In this document: in pieces, positions 24,655-33,802 of the stretch
Position numbering within the stretch: position 1 is the first letter of the stretch
Layout of the letters: every line of letters begins with the position of its first letter
Assembly: GCA_041738345.1 (NCBI GenBank)
Contig: JBGSPX010000036.1
Location: 1 to 63,853, forward strand
Direction: 5' to 3'
Origin: Proteocatella sp041738345
Lineage (GTDB): Bacteria; Bacillota; Clostridia; Peptostreptococcales; Filifactoraceae
DNA: 63,853 nt
Position numbers and translations under genes: made by a program
The notes under the pieces: generated by a model
What the model was told of the DNA's origin: nothing
The model's database searches: none
The model's input: only the letters and a program-made list of their open reading frames with translations

Positions 24655-25620
24655 ATGTCTTTAATAGCAACGGGGAGTTATGCTCCGAAACTTAGTCTAG
24701 AAAATGATCATTTAACCAATTTGGTAGATACTAGCTCTGAGTGGATTGAAAAAAGAACTGGAATAAAGAAAAGAAATATATCTAACGGAGAAAATACATC
24801 TGATCTTGCCTATGAGGCTGGTAAAATTGCAATAGAAAATTCTGGAGTTCCAATTGATGAAATTGATCTTGTATTAGTTGCTACAATAACGCCTGATCAT
24901 TTTACACCATCAACTGCAAGTATTGTTCAAGGTAAGCTTGGCATAAAAAATGCGATTGCATTTGACTTGTCTGCTGGATGTACAGGCTTTGTATACGCAC
25001 TTGGCGTTGCAAGTTCAATGATAAAAAACGGAATTGCTAAAAATGCACTTATTGTTGGTTCTGAAGTCTTAAGCAAAGTTATAGATTACAGTGATAGAAA
25101 TACTTGTGTAATCTTTGGTGATGGTGCAGGCGCAATAGTACTTACTAAAGATTTAAATAAAAAAATAAAAGATATATACCTTCAAGGTGAATATGATACT
25201 GAACACAACATACAAATCCAAAGCGTTAATGTAAATAATCCACTAGTTACTTCAGAAGAAGCCTCTACACTTCCAAGGCTCTCAATGAATGGTGGCGAAG
25301 TTTATAAATTTGCACTTGGAGCTTTAAGTGAACTTATTGAAGTGCTTTTAGAAAGAAATAATTTAAAAAGTGAAGATATTAAGTATATAGTTCCTCATCA
25401 AGCTAACTTTAGAATAATAGAATCTGTTTCTAAAAAATTAAACATAGATGTAAGTAAATTTTATGTTAATATCGCTGATTATGGAAATACATCTTCAGCC
25501 AGCATTCCAATTGCGCTTGCTGAAATGAACAGTCAAGGACTTCTTAAAAAAGGCGATAAAATTATTCTTGCCGGATTTGGAGCAGGACTTACTTGGGGCT
25601 CAGTGCTTCTTGAATGGTAA
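24655..25620 (+). CDS. fabH: 3-oxoacyl-ACP synthase III
   Basis: FabH condenses acetyl-CoA (or a branched starter) with malonyl-ACP to start each fatty acid. Catalytic triad: Cys109 (LSAGCTGF), His in VPHQANFRI and Asn in YGNTSSASIP. The frame could start 11 codons earlier, but ATG at 24655 follows AGAGGT and starts MSLIATGSYAP as in the family, giving 321 residues. It is the first gene of the fab operon. Confidence 0.97.
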   Translation: MSLIATGSYAPKLSLENDHLTNLVDTSSEWIEKRTGIKKRNISNGENTSDLAYEAGKIAIENSGVPIDEIDLVLVATITPDHFTPSTASIVQGKLGIKNAIAFDLSAGCTGFVYALGVASSMIKNGIAKNALIVGSEVLSKVIDYSDRNTCVIFGDGAGAIVLTKDLNKKIKDIYLQGEYDTEHNIQIQSVNVNNPLVTSEEASTLPRLSMNGGEVYKFALGALSELIEVLLERNNLKSEDIKYIVPHQANFRIIESVSKKLNIDVSKFYVNIADYGNTSSASIPIALAEMNSQGLLKKGDKIILAGFGAGLTWGSVLLEW

Positions 25621-25676
25621 TGGTAATAATACAAATTATAAAATAAAAAATATTAAATATTAAAGGAGATAAGAAA

Positions 25677-25904
25677 ATGTTAAACAAAGTTATAGAAATT
25701 CTAGCAGAAAAATTAGATAAGGATCCAAGTGAAATCGAGGCAACTTCAAACATTAAGGATGATTTAGGTGCAGATTCACTTGATATGGTTGAAATTGTTA
25801 TGGAAATTGAAGAAGAATTTGATGTTGAAGTAGAAGATGCTGATACAGCATCTATAATAACAGTTCAAGATATCGTTGATTATGTAGAAAAGAAAAAAGC
25901 TTAA
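25677..25904 (+). CDS. acpP: Acyl carrier protein
   Basis: A 75-residue acidic helical protein with the phosphopantetheine site Ser34 in GADSLDMVE, the standard ACP motif. It carries the growing acyl chain for all the Fab enzymes around it. AAAGGAGA precedes the ATG. A strong hairpin follows the gene, before fabF. Confidence 0.98.
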   Translation: MLNKVIEILAEKLDKDPSEIEATSNIKDDLGADSLDMVEIVMEIEEEFDVEVEDADTASIITVQDIVDYVEKKKA

Positions 25905-25926
25905 TCAGCTTAATAGTCGTGTAAAT

Positions 25927-25952
25927 ATCCCTCTATAGCATTATAGAGGGAT
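25927..25952 (+). terminator. Intercistronic hairpin between acpP and fabF
   Basis: A perfect 11-bp stem ATCCCTCTATA with its complement and a 4-nt loop. It is followed by AAAATTTG, not a clean U run, so it may be a partial terminator or an RNA-stabilising end that leaves more acpP than fabF message. Confidence 0.5.
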
Positions 25953-25992
25953 AAAATTTGAATATATTTCGGGTATAGTTTAAGGAGTTTTT

Positions 25993-27231
25993 ATGAAAAG
26001 AGTAGTAATCACAGGGCTTGGTGCAATAAGTCCAGTTGGAAATGACGCTGAATCTACTTGGAATGGACTTATTTCAGGAAAAAATGGTATAGATAATATT
26101 TCTTTATTTGATGCTTCAAAGCTTAAAGTTAAGCTTGCTGCGGAAGTTAAGTCTTTTGACCATAGCAAATACATCGACCCTAAAACTGCAAAAAGAATGG
26201 ACAGATTTACTCAACTTGCTGTGTGTGCTTCAAAAATGGCATATGAAGATGCCAATCTTAATGATAATAATTTTGATAAAGAAGATGCAAGAGTAGTTAT
26301 GGGAAGTGGAATAGGTGGACTTGGTACAATTCAAGAACAGATAGAAAAATCTACCCTAAAAGGGCCTTCTAGAATTTCACCATTTTTTATTCCTTCTTCT
26401 ATAATAAATATAGCTCCTGCTCATATTTCTATGGAGCTTGGCTTAAAAGGACCTTGTACCGCTATCGTTACTGCTTGTGCTTCAGGAACAGATGCTGTAG
26501 GTGATGCGTTTAGATCTATTAGAGATGGATATCATAAATTAGCACTTGCGGGTGGATGTGAAGCTGCTATAACAGAATCTGGAATAGCGGGTTTTGCTAA
26601 TATGACTGCTCTTCATTCTGGAGAAGATAAAAATAGAGCTTCTATCCCATTTGATAAAGATAGAAGTGGATTTGTAATGGGTGAAGGCGGTGGAGTGCTT
26701 GTACTAGAAGAACTTGAGCATGCACTTGCTAGAAATGCTAAAATATACGCTGAAATAGTAGGATATGGTCAAAGCTGCGACGCTTATCACATAACTTCAC
26801 CAGACCCTGAGGGTAAAGGTGCTATAAAAGCCATGTCTCTAGCAATTTCTGATAGTAATATAAATCCGTCAGATATTGATTATATAAATGCGCATGGTAC
26901 AAGTACCCCTTACAATGATAAGTTTGAAACTGGTGCTATAAAAGCATTATTTGGCGAGCATAGCAAAAATTTACTTGTGAGTTCTACAAAATCTATGACT
27001 GGTCACTTACTTGGCGCGGCAGGTGCTATAGAAGCTATTGCCTGTGTTAAAGCCCTTGAAAAAGGAATCATTCCTCCAACTATAAATTACTTAAATCCAG
27101 ATGAAGATTGTGATTTAAACTATGTTACTGAGGGTGCAGTAAAACGCGATATAACATATGCACTATCTAACTCGCTTGGGTTTGGTGGTCATAATGCTAC
27201 TATCATTTTCAAAAAATGGGAAAATAAATAA
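25993..27231 (+). CDS. fabF: 3-oxoacyl-ACP synthase II
   Basis: 412 residues. Cys162 in TACASGTDA is the acyl nucleophile. His residues in NAHGTSTPYND and STKSMTGHLLGAAGA complete the Cys-His-His site of elongating KAS enzymes. It extends acyl-ACP with malonyl-ACP. The ATG follows AAGGAG. Its place between acpP and fabK differs from the Streptococcus order, where fabF follows fabG. Confidence 0.97.
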   Translation: MKRVVITGLGAISPVGNDAESTWNGLISGKNGIDNISLFDASKLKVKLAAEVKSFDHSKYIDPKTAKRMDRFTQLAVCASKMAYEDANLNDNNFDKEDARVVMGSGIGGLGTIQEQIEKSTLKGPSRISPFFIPSSIINIAPAHISMELGLKGPCTAIVTACASGTDAVGDAFRSIRDGYHKLALAGGCEAAITESGIAGFANMTALHSGEDKNRASIPFDKDRSGFVMGEGGGVLVLEELEHALARNAKIYAEIVGYGQSCDAYHITSPDPEGKGAIKAMSLAISDSNINPSDIDYINAHGTSTPYNDKFETGAIKALFGEHSKNLLVSSTKSMTGHLLGAAGAIEAIACVKALEKGIIPPTINYLNPDEDCDLNYVTEGAVKRDITYALSNSLGFGGHNATIIFKKWENK

Positions 27232-27255
27232 TTGTTGAAAATAAAGGAAAAATAT

Positions 27256-28164
27256 ATGAGAATTGAGAATATTTTAGGTATCAAATATCCTCTTTTTCAA
27301 GGTGCAATGGCTTGGATATCACATTCAAGCCTTGTTTCTTCTGTATCAAATGCAGGAGGCCTTGGAATTTTAGGTGGCGGATCTCTTACTAAAGAGGCTT
27401 GTAGAGAAGAAATAATAAAGACAAAATCGCTTACAGATAAGCCGTTTGCGCTTAATATAATGCTGATGAGTCCTCATGCAGATGATTTAGCAGAACTTGT
27501 TATCGAAGAAGATATTAAAATTGTAGTTACTGGCGCTGGAAATCCATCAAAATACATGAAACTTTGGAAAGAACATGGAGTAATAGTAATTCCAGTAGTT
27601 GCTTCTGTAGCCCTTGCCAAAAGAATGGAAAAAATGGGTGCAGATGCTTTAATTGCTGAAGGTTGTGAAGCAGGTGGACATATAGGTGAACTTACCACTA
27701 TGACCCTTGTGCCTCAAGTTGTTGATGCTGTAAACATCCCAGTAATAGCAGCAGGTGGAATTGCAGATAAAAGAGGCGTGAATGCCGCTTTTGCGCTCGG
27801 CGCAGTAGGAGTTCAGCTTGGAACTAGATTTTTGGTTGCTAAAGAATGTACTATCTCACAAGGCTATAAAGATGAAATAATCAAAGCAAAAGACTCTTCA
27901 TCTTCTGTCACAGGAAGAATTACAGGTCATCCTGTAAGAGTACTTAAAAATCGTATGACTAGAAAAATAAAAGAAATAGAAAATAGTTCTGAATTCACTT
28001 CAGATGAAAAAATAGCTAAGATAGAAGAAATGACTATGGGAAGTTTTCGAAAAGCTGTAGTTGATGGAGACACTGATCACGGTTCTATGATGTCTGGTCA
28101 AATAGCTGGTATGGTCAAGCAAGAAGAAACCGCAGAAGAAATAATAAAATCACTTTTTGAATAA
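27256..28164 (+). CDS. fabK: FMN-dependent enoyl-ACP reductase
   Basis: FabK does the last reduction of each cycle with NAD(P)H and FMN. The protein is about 302 residues, with the nitronate-monooxygenase-like TIM barrel: YPLFQGAMAWIS at the N-terminus, AEGCEAGGHIG, IAAGGIADKRG and GVQLGTRFL for FMN binding. The longest frame starts at TTG, but ATG at 27256 (MRIENILGIKYP) follows AAAGGAAAA and fits the family. No FabI gene is present in the window. FabK enzymes are not inhibited by triclosan. Confidence 0.96.
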   Translation: MRIENILGIKYPLFQGAMAWISHSSLVSSVSNAGGLGILGGGSLTKEACREEIIKTKSLTDKPFALNIMLMSPHADDLAELVIEEDIKIVVTGAGNPSKYMKLWKEHGVIVIPVVASVALAKRMEKMGADALIAEGCEAGGHIGELTTMTLVPQVVDAVNIPVIAAGGIADKRGVNAAFALGAVGVQLGTRFLVAKECTISQGYKDEIIKAKDSSSSVTGRITGHPVRVLKNRMTRKIKEIENSSEFTSDEKIAKIEEMTMGSFRKAVVDGDTDHGSMMSGQIAGMVKQEETAEEIIKSLFE

Positions 28165-28180
28165 ATTACGAGGTATAACT

Positions 28181-29131
28181 ATGAAAAAAATAGCGTTTGT
28201 ATACCCTGGTCAAGGCTGTCAAGCTGAAAAGATGGGTCAAGATTTCTATAATAATTTTGCTTGTGCTCGTAAAGTTTTCGAAGATGCTAGCAATTCTTTG
28301 GGCGAAGATTTAGCAAAACTATGCTTTGAATCAGATTTAGATACACTGAGTCTTACAGAAAACACTCAGCCTACTATCTTTACAGTAAGTATGGCGCTTT
28401 CTCAAATACTTGAAGAAAATGGAATTGAAGCGTCTGCCTTTGCAGGACTAAGCCTTGGTGAATATTCAGGTCTTGCTGCTGCAAAAGCCATTTCTCTTGA
28501 AGAAGGCGTTAAACTTGTAAGAACTAGAGGACAATTTATGCAACAAGAAGTTCCTGTAGGCACAGGGTCTCTTATGGCTGTAATGGGACTATCACAAGAA
28601 AAAATCGAAGAAGTTATTGCTCCTCTTTCTAAAAAAGGCGTAATTTCCTGTTCTAATATAAATACAGATAACCAAATTGTAATTGGTGGTGAAATAGCGC
28701 TTTTAACTGAAGCGGAACCCCTTTTAAAAGCTGCGGGTGCAAAACGTGCCATGATGCTTAACGTTAGTGCTCCATTTCATACAAGTATGTTACTTGGTGC
28801 TGGGAAAAAACTTAGAACAGAGCTTTCAAAAGTGCATATATCGCTCCCAAATAAAGCTTATTACCCAAATGTAACAGGACAACTTTTTGCCGCAAACAAT
28901 GCGCTTCCAATTGATGAACAAATATCAGATATACTGGAGAAGCAAGTTTATTCGCCTGTACTTTGGAATAAAAGTATAAAAAATATGATAGAAGATGGCA
29001 TTGATACATTCGTAGAAGTTTTCCCTGGAAACGTAGCATCTTCACTTATCAAAAAAATAGATAAGAATGTAAAAATTGTAAGTCTTTCAAACTTAGAATC
29101 ACTTGAGGCTTTTTTAAGTGAATCTAAATAG
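28181..29131 (+). CDS. fabD: Malonyl-CoA:ACP transacylase
   Basis: FabD loads malonyl groups onto ACP. Ser91 lies in GLSLGEYSGL (the GxSxG nucleophile; Leu replaces His before the Ser, a common Firmicute variant), and the catalytic His is in SAPFHTSML. QPTIFTVSMAL is also typical. The longest frame overlaps fabK by 8 bp, but ATG at 28181 has GAGGT before it and gives a 316-residue protein starting MKKIAFVYPGQG. Confidence 0.96.
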   Translation: MKKIAFVYPGQGCQAEKMGQDFYNNFACARKVFEDASNSLGEDLAKLCFESDLDTLSLTENTQPTIFTVSMALSQILEENGIEASAFAGLSLGEYSGLAAAKAISLEEGVKLVRTRGQFMQQEVPVGTGSLMAVMGLSQEKIEEVIAPLSKKGVISCSNINTDNQIVIGGEIALLTEAEPLLKAAGAKRAMMLNVSAPFHTSMLLGAGKKLRTELSKVHISLPNKAYYPNVTGQLFAANNALPIDEQISDILEKQVYSPVLWNKSIKNMIEDGIDTFVEVFPGNVASSLIKKIDKNVKIVSLSNLESLEAFLSESK

Positions 29132-29153
29132 TTATTGCTAAAAGGAGAAAAAT

Positions 29154-29882
29154 ATGAGCTGTGCAATAGTTACGGGTGCTTCTAGAGGAATAGGAAAAGC
29201 CATTGCGCTTACCCTTGCTAAATCAGGACACAATATAGTACTAAATTATAGAAATGAAAATCCAGAAATAGTTAGCCTTATAAATGAAATCGAATCATTT
29301 GGCGTGAAATGCCTTGCTCTAAAAAAAGATATCAGCGAATTTGAAGAAGCTAAAGAGCTTGTAGAAGAAGCCGTTAATCAATTTGGAGAAATCGCAGTTT
29401 TAGTTAATAACGCGGGAATAACAAATGATAAGCTTATTGCTAGAATGAAAGAAGAAGATTTTAATAGTGTAATGAAAGTAAATGTAAATGGGACATTTAA
29501 CTGTACAAAACACGCAAGCAGATTTATGATGAAACAAAAATACGGTGTAATCATAAACATGTCTTCAGTAGTTGGAATTACAGGAAATATGGGTCAATCT
29601 AATTATAGTGCCTCAAAAGGTGCGGTAATATCCTTTACTAAGTCTTGTGCTCAGGAATTAGCTAGATACAACGTTAGGGTTAATGCTGTTGCTCCAGGAT
29701 TTGTTCAAACTGATATGACCGATGTACTTCCTGAAGAAGTTAAAAGTTCTATACTAAAAAGTATTCCTCTAAATGCTATGGGTACTGCTCAAGATATAGC
29801 GGATGCTGTTGAATTTTTAGTTTCTCCAAAAGCTAAGTATATTACAGGTCAAATTCTTTCGGTAAACGGAGGCATGGTATAA
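29154..29882 (+). CDS. fabG: 3-oxoacyl-ACP reductase
   Basis: A 242-residue SDR enzyme. NAD(P) loop TGASRGIGKA (residues 7-16), NNAGI at 85-89, and the Ser138-Tyr151-Lys155 site. It reduces the 3-keto group of acyl-ACP with NADPH. The start follows AAAGGAG. Its stop codon overlaps the fabZ start by one base (TAATG). Confidence 0.97.
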   Translation: MSCAIVTGASRGIGKAIALTLAKSGHNIVLNYRNENPEIVSLINEIESFGVKCLALKKDISEFEEAKELVEEAVNQFGEIAVLVNNAGITNDKLIARMKEEDFNSVMKVNVNGTFNCTKHASRFMMKQKYGVIINMSSVVGITGNMGQSNYSASKGAVISFTKSCAQELARYNVRVNAVAPGFVQTDMTDVLPEEVKSSILKSIPLNAMGTAQDIADAVEFLVSPKAKYITGQILSVNGGMV

Positions 29883-30322
29883 TGGAAATGACACTTCCTT
29901 ATGGTATAAAAGAAATCCAGAGCATAATTCCTCATAGAGCTCCCTTTCTTTTGATAGATAAAATAACTGAACTTGATATTGAAAATGGCAAAGCTACAGG
30001 CTATAAGGCTGTAACTTTTAATGAACCTTTCTTTGCAGGTCATTTTCCACAAGAACCAGTAATGCCCGGAGTGCTTATAATAGAAGCCCTTGCACAAACA
30101 GGTGCCGTAGCAGTGCTTTCTATGGAACAATTTAAAGGTAAAATAGCTTTTTTTGCAGGAATTGAAAATGCTAAATTCCGTCAAAAAGTAGTACCAGGCG
30201 ATTTATTAAGACTAGAAGTAGAAATGACTACTATAAAGCGCAATATAGGCAAAGCTAAAGCTAAAGCTTATGTAGAAGACAAATTAGCGTGTCAATGCGA
30301 ACTTATGTTTGCAATAGGCTAA
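29882..30322 (+). CDS. fabZ: 3-hydroxyacyl-ACP dehydratase
   Basis: A 146-residue hot-dog protein with catalytic His54 in FFAGHFPQ and Glu68 in PGVLIIEALAQ. It removes water from 3-hydroxyacyl-ACP. Unlike FabA it does not isomerise, so unsaturated fatty acid synthesis would need another step not seen here. It is the last gene of the operon, before a strong terminator. The acc genes for malonyl-CoA synthesis are not in this operon. Confidence 0.97.
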   Translation: MEMTLPYGIKEIQSIIPHRAPFLLIDKITELDIENGKATGYKAVTFNEPFFAGHFPQEPVMPGVLIIEALAQTGAVAVLSMEQFKGKIAFFAGIENAKFRQKVVPGDLLRLEVEMTTIKRNIGKAKAKAYVEDKLACQCELMFAIG

Positions 30323-30336
30323 CTTTTTATTATAAA

Positions 30337-30382
30337 AAACGACTTAGATTTTGAAGTTTATCTTCATCACTCTAAGTCGTTT
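30337..30382. terminator. Terminator between fabZ and the PAP2 gene
   Basis: A perfect 12-bp stem AAACGACTTAGA with its complement and A/T runs on both flanks. It serves the convergent fab and cysS transcripts. Confidence 0.85.
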
Positions 30383-30385
30383 CTG

Positions 30386-30949
30386 TTATTTTACATATCT
30401 ATCTATTATCATAGAATTTTTTCGTTTGTAGTATATATTCACTAATTTTTGGGATACTATTGCAATAATAATTCCTATAATCATTCCTGCCAAAATATCG
30501 GTTGGATAATGTACATACAGGTATAGTCTAGAGAATGATATAGCTATAGCTAAAATTAGAGCAAATAACCCCTTTTTTTTGTCATAATAAAGTAACGAGA
30601 CTGCCGCTGCAAAGGATGACATTGTATGACCTGATGGAAATGACGCATCTGTAGGATGTTTTATCAATAAATTAATTGCCGTATTTACATCGCAGGGCCT
30701 TATTCTATCTACAAGTGGCTTTAAGGTTATATTTCCAATTATAAGACATAATAGCAGTGACAACATCATAGCGATTCCATATTTTTTACTTTTATTTGAA
30801 GCAAAAAGTATTAATGCTATTAAAATCCAAATGAAACCTGCACTTCCAAGATATGTGAAAATCACCATAAGCTTATCCAATAGCGGACTTCTAAGATTTA
30901 ACTGTATAAAATCCAATACTTGAAACTCATAATTTGAAAAATTTCCCAT
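30386..30949 (-). CDS. PAP2-family membrane phosphatase
   Basis: A 187-residue protein with about five membrane segments and the three PAP2 motifs in order: KPLVDRIRP, FPSGHTMSS and SRLYLYVHYPTD. These enzymes remove phosphate from lipids such as undecaprenyl pyrophosphate or phosphatidylglycerol phosphate; which one is not visible. ATG at 30949 follows AAGGAGG; a TTG one codon earlier is too close to it. It is the last gene of the run from the ABC importer through cysS and mrnC. Confidence 0.92.
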   Translation of the reverse strand: MGNFSNYEFQVLDFIQLNLRSPLLDKLMVIFTYLGSAGFIWILIALILFASNKSKKYGIAMMLSLLLCLIIGNITLKPLVDRIRPCDVNTAINLLIKHPTDASFPSGHTMSSFAAAVSLLYYDKKKGLFALILAIAISFSRLYLYVHYPTDILAGMIIGIIIAIVSQKLVNIYYKRKNSMIIDRYVK

Positions 30950-30977
30950 CAAGGCCTCCTTCCTTACAAATTGCGGT

Positions 30978-31400
30978 TTAACGAGAGTTATTATTTAACT
31001 CTATTATTTCAAAAGCCTTTTCTACAATAGCTTCAATTCTACTAGTTTGTCCGCTTAACTCCAAAAACCCTATTAAGGTTTCGAATCCTGTAGCATATCT
31101 ATACTCTGACATAACTGCATTTTTCGGAGGTATTGATTGCTGATTTCTGCCTCGTTTTACCCAGTTCCATTCATCTTCTGTAAAGAACTCTTGATCTCTT
31201 AAAGTTCTTACGATTTTAGCCTGACTTGAAGCTTTAGCAAAAGCTACCGTTTTTTGATGCATACTTTGAATTTTATCATTGGGATATATTTCTACTATTT
31301 TTTTTCTTACCAATAGCTCATATGTTCCATCCCCTATATATGCAAGTACTATAGGGTTCATCGCTGAAAGTGGTACTCTTACTATTTTATTTTCGTCCAT
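30978..31400 (-). CDS. mrnC: Mini-ribonuclease 3
   Basis: A 140-residue single RNase III domain without a dsRNA-binding domain, starting LSAMNPIVLAYIGDGTYELLVR, the form that matures 23S rRNA in Firmicutes. The Asp of IGDGTYE and the later RRYATGFE-like segment (EYRYATGFETLIGFLEL) carry the acidic site. It overlaps the cysS 3' end by 19 bp, as in many Firmicutes where mrnC follows cysS. Confidence 0.95.
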   Translation of the reverse strand: MDENKIVRVPLSAMNPIVLAYIGDGTYELLVRKKIVEIYPNDKIQSMHQKTVAFAKASSQAKIVRTLRDQEFFTEDEWNWVKRGRNQQSIPPKNAVMSEYRYATGFETLIGFLELSGQTSRIEAIVEKAFEIIELNNNSR

Positions 31401-32776
31401 GTTGTACCCTGTCTAGTATCTAGTAACTCTATTCCCATTGCCTTTAGTTCATCTCTTATTTTGTCAGCTTGTGCAAAATCTTTATTTTTCTTAGCTTCAT
31501 TTCGCTTTTCTATAAACTCATTTATTTTAGCTTCGTCGACTTCATCTCTTTTTTGGATTATATTTAAAACTCCTGTAAGTTCATTAAATAATTCAAGGCA
31601 ACTATTAACATACGCTTTTGAGCTTGATTCATTAGCTGTAGTATTTACAAATGAAACCAGTTCAAATATAGCAGTAACTGCATCCGCTGTATTTAAATCA
31701 TCATCCATAGCTTCTATAAACTGTATTTTAAATTCAGCAAGTTTATCTATATTTTCTTTTTCTTCTTCTCTAAGCTCACCGTCTGCATTTGAAATTAAAA
31801 ATTCCATTCTGTTTTTAGAGTTATAAAGTCTTGTCATCCCAGCTTTTGCTTGGTCTAAAAGATCCTTACTGTAATTTACAGGTCCTCTATAATGAGCATT
31901 CATCATAAAGAAGCGCACTATTTCTAAATCCATTTCTTCAGAAATTTCTCTTACCGTAAAAAAGTTATTTAGAGATTTACTCATTTTTTGATTATCTATA
32001 TTTATATAACCATTGTGAACCCAAAAATTTGCAAATTGCTTACCTGATCTTGCTTCACTTTGTGCAATCTCATTTTCATGATGTGGGAATATTAAATCTT
32101 GTCCACCTGAATGAATGTCTATAGTATCTCCAAGATATCTACGGCTCATTACCGAACACTCTATATGCCATCCTGGTCTTCCCTCACTCCATGGTGAAGC
32201 CCATCCAATTTCGCCTTCTTTTTTCTTTTTCCAAAGCGCAAAATCCATAGGATGTTTTTTATCTTCATTAACCTCTATTCTTGCTCCCAAATTAAGCTCT
32301 GCAAGATTTTGACGTGAAAGTTTTCCATATTCTTTGAATTTTTGCGTGTCAAAATATACATCTCCAGAAGATTCATATGCATATCCTTTTTCTACAAGTT
32401 CTGCTATAAAATCTATAATTTCAGTTATATTCTCAGTTACTCTTGGATGCACATCCGCTCTTTTTATCCCTAGCCCATCGGCATCTTTAAAGTATTCCTC
32501 AATATATTTATCTGCTACTTCAAAAGGACTTATGCCTTCTTCATTTGCTCTTTTTATTATTTTATCGTCTACATCTGTAAAGTTTTGAACAAAGGTAACT
32601 TCATAGCCTCTATATATAAGGTAATTTCTTAATAGGTCAAACATTATAAAAGGTCTTGCATTTCCTATATGAAAATAGTTATATACTGTTGGTCCGCATG
32701 AATACATCTTAACCTTATTTTCTTCGATAGGTACAAATTCTTCTTTTTGTCTTGTAAGCGTATTGTAAAGCTTCAT
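31382..32776 (-). CDS. cysS: Cysteinyl-tRNA synthetase
   Basis: A 464-residue class I synthetase with the HIGN form of the HIGH motif in YNYFHIGNARP, the zinc-binding cysteine in MYSCGPTVYNY, WHIECSVMS and HHENEIAQSEA in the active site, and the KMSKS loop (QKMSKSLNNF). It charges tRNA-Cys. The gene follows the importer permease by only 4 bp, so it may depend on the importer promoter. I see no T-box in front of it. Confidence 0.98.
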   Translation of the reverse strand: MKLYNTLTRQKEEFVPIEENKVKMYSCGPTVYNYFHIGNARPFIMFDLLRNYLIYRGYEVTFVQNFTDVDDKIIKRANEEGISPFEVADKYIEEYFKDADGLGIKRADVHPRVTENITEIIDFIAELVEKGYAYESSGDVYFDTQKFKEYGKLSRQNLAELNLGARIEVNEDKKHPMDFALWKKKKEGEIGWASPWSEGRPGWHIECSVMSRRYLGDTIDIHSGGQDLIFPHHENEIAQSEARSGKQFANFWVHNGYINIDNQKMSKSLNNFFTVREISEEMDLEIVRFFMMNAHYRGPVNYSKDLLDQAKAGMTRLYNSKNRMEFLISNADGELREEEKENIDKLAEFKIQFIEAMDDDLNTADAVTAIFELVSFVNTTANESSSKAYVNSCLELFNELTGVLNIIQKRDEVDEAKINEFIEKRNEAKKNKDFAQADKIRDELKAMGIELLDTRQGTTWTKIK

Positions 32777-32780
32777 ACTT

Positions 32781-33791
32781 TTAATTCCTCCTATGTTTTT
32801 TTAGTAAATATATAAATAATGGACCAGCTATAACTGAAGTCATTATTCCTACTGGCACTTCTGCCGGACGAATAAGCACTCTTCCTAACACATCAGCAAG
32901 CATCATAATAATTGAGCCTGTCATAGCTGTCAAAATTAACAATTTTTTATTTTCTGCACCTGTAAAGTATCTAGCAATATGAGGTGCAATAAGTCCTACA
33001 AATCCAATCGTGCCTCCAATTGATACTACAGTGCCTACTATCAGTGAACTTACCGAAAGTAATACAATTTTTGTCTTCGTAGTATTCACGCCTAAATGCT
33101 GAGCCCTTTGCTCTCCAAACGACATAACATTAAGCTCTCTCCAAAAATAATAAAGCATAAATGAACTTGGAATTACTACAGTAGCTGCAATAATACACTT
33201 ATTCCAATTTGCCCCTGCAATACTCCCCATATTCCAAAAAATTATATTTTCTATTTTATCATGATTTAGCATCATGGTCACTGAAATTATTGCAGATATA
33301 AAATAGCTTACTACAATTCCTGAAAGTAGTAAAGAGGTTGTAGACACTTTACCACTTGTAGCGCTAAGCATATAAACTAGGCTCAGTGTGCCTATCGCTC
33401 CTAAAAAAGCAAAAAAACTAAGGCTACTTATCCCTGGGATGTAACTGTTTATACCTGTTACAATCGCAATAACTGCTCCTAAAGATGCCCCCGATGACAT
33501 TCCCAGCGTATAAGAATCCACAAGCGGATTTTGAAATACACTTTGCATTACAGTTCCTACAATTGCAAGCCCTGCGCCTACTAATGCTCCAAGTACTACT
33601 CTTGGAAGCCTTATTTTATAAAATATAGTGTATTTGTCACTCCCCTCACCTATCGTAAGCGCTTCAATTATGTCTTTTAGACTCATATCTACTGCCCCAA
33701 AGCTAAGTGAGAGCATGACAGAAATAATAAATATTATTGTTGTTCACATATATATAAGTTTTATATTTTTACTTCTAAACCTATCCTTCAT
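32781..33791 (-). pseudogene. FecCD-type ABC permease with an in-frame TGA at codon 16
   Basis: The gene should start at ATG 33791, six bases after AGGGAG and 11 bp after the ATPase gene. Its codon 16 is TGA (33744-33746), inside the first membrane segment (IYM-stop-TTIIFIISV). After the stop the frame continues without interruption for 335 residues with normal FecCD features: RLPRVVLGALVGAGLAI, NPLVDSYTLGMSSGAS and GLIAPHIARYFTG. An internal ATG at 33716 could restart translation but has no ribosome site and would lose most of the first membrane segment. A single G-to-A change from Trp would explain it. It could be a real nonsense mutation, a sequencing error or a readthrough case. Confidence 0.75.
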
Positions 33792-33802
33792 AAAAAACTC
33801 CC

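Noticed and set aside
33744..33746. TGA in the permease as a selenocysteine codon
   Set aside because: The position is in a membrane segment of a family without known selenoproteins, and only a weak AT-rich hairpin follows. A Trp-to-stop change is simpler.
32777..33800. T-box leader for cysS
   Set aside because: cysS follows the permease by 4 bp, so there is no room for one, and no T-box core is visible upstream.
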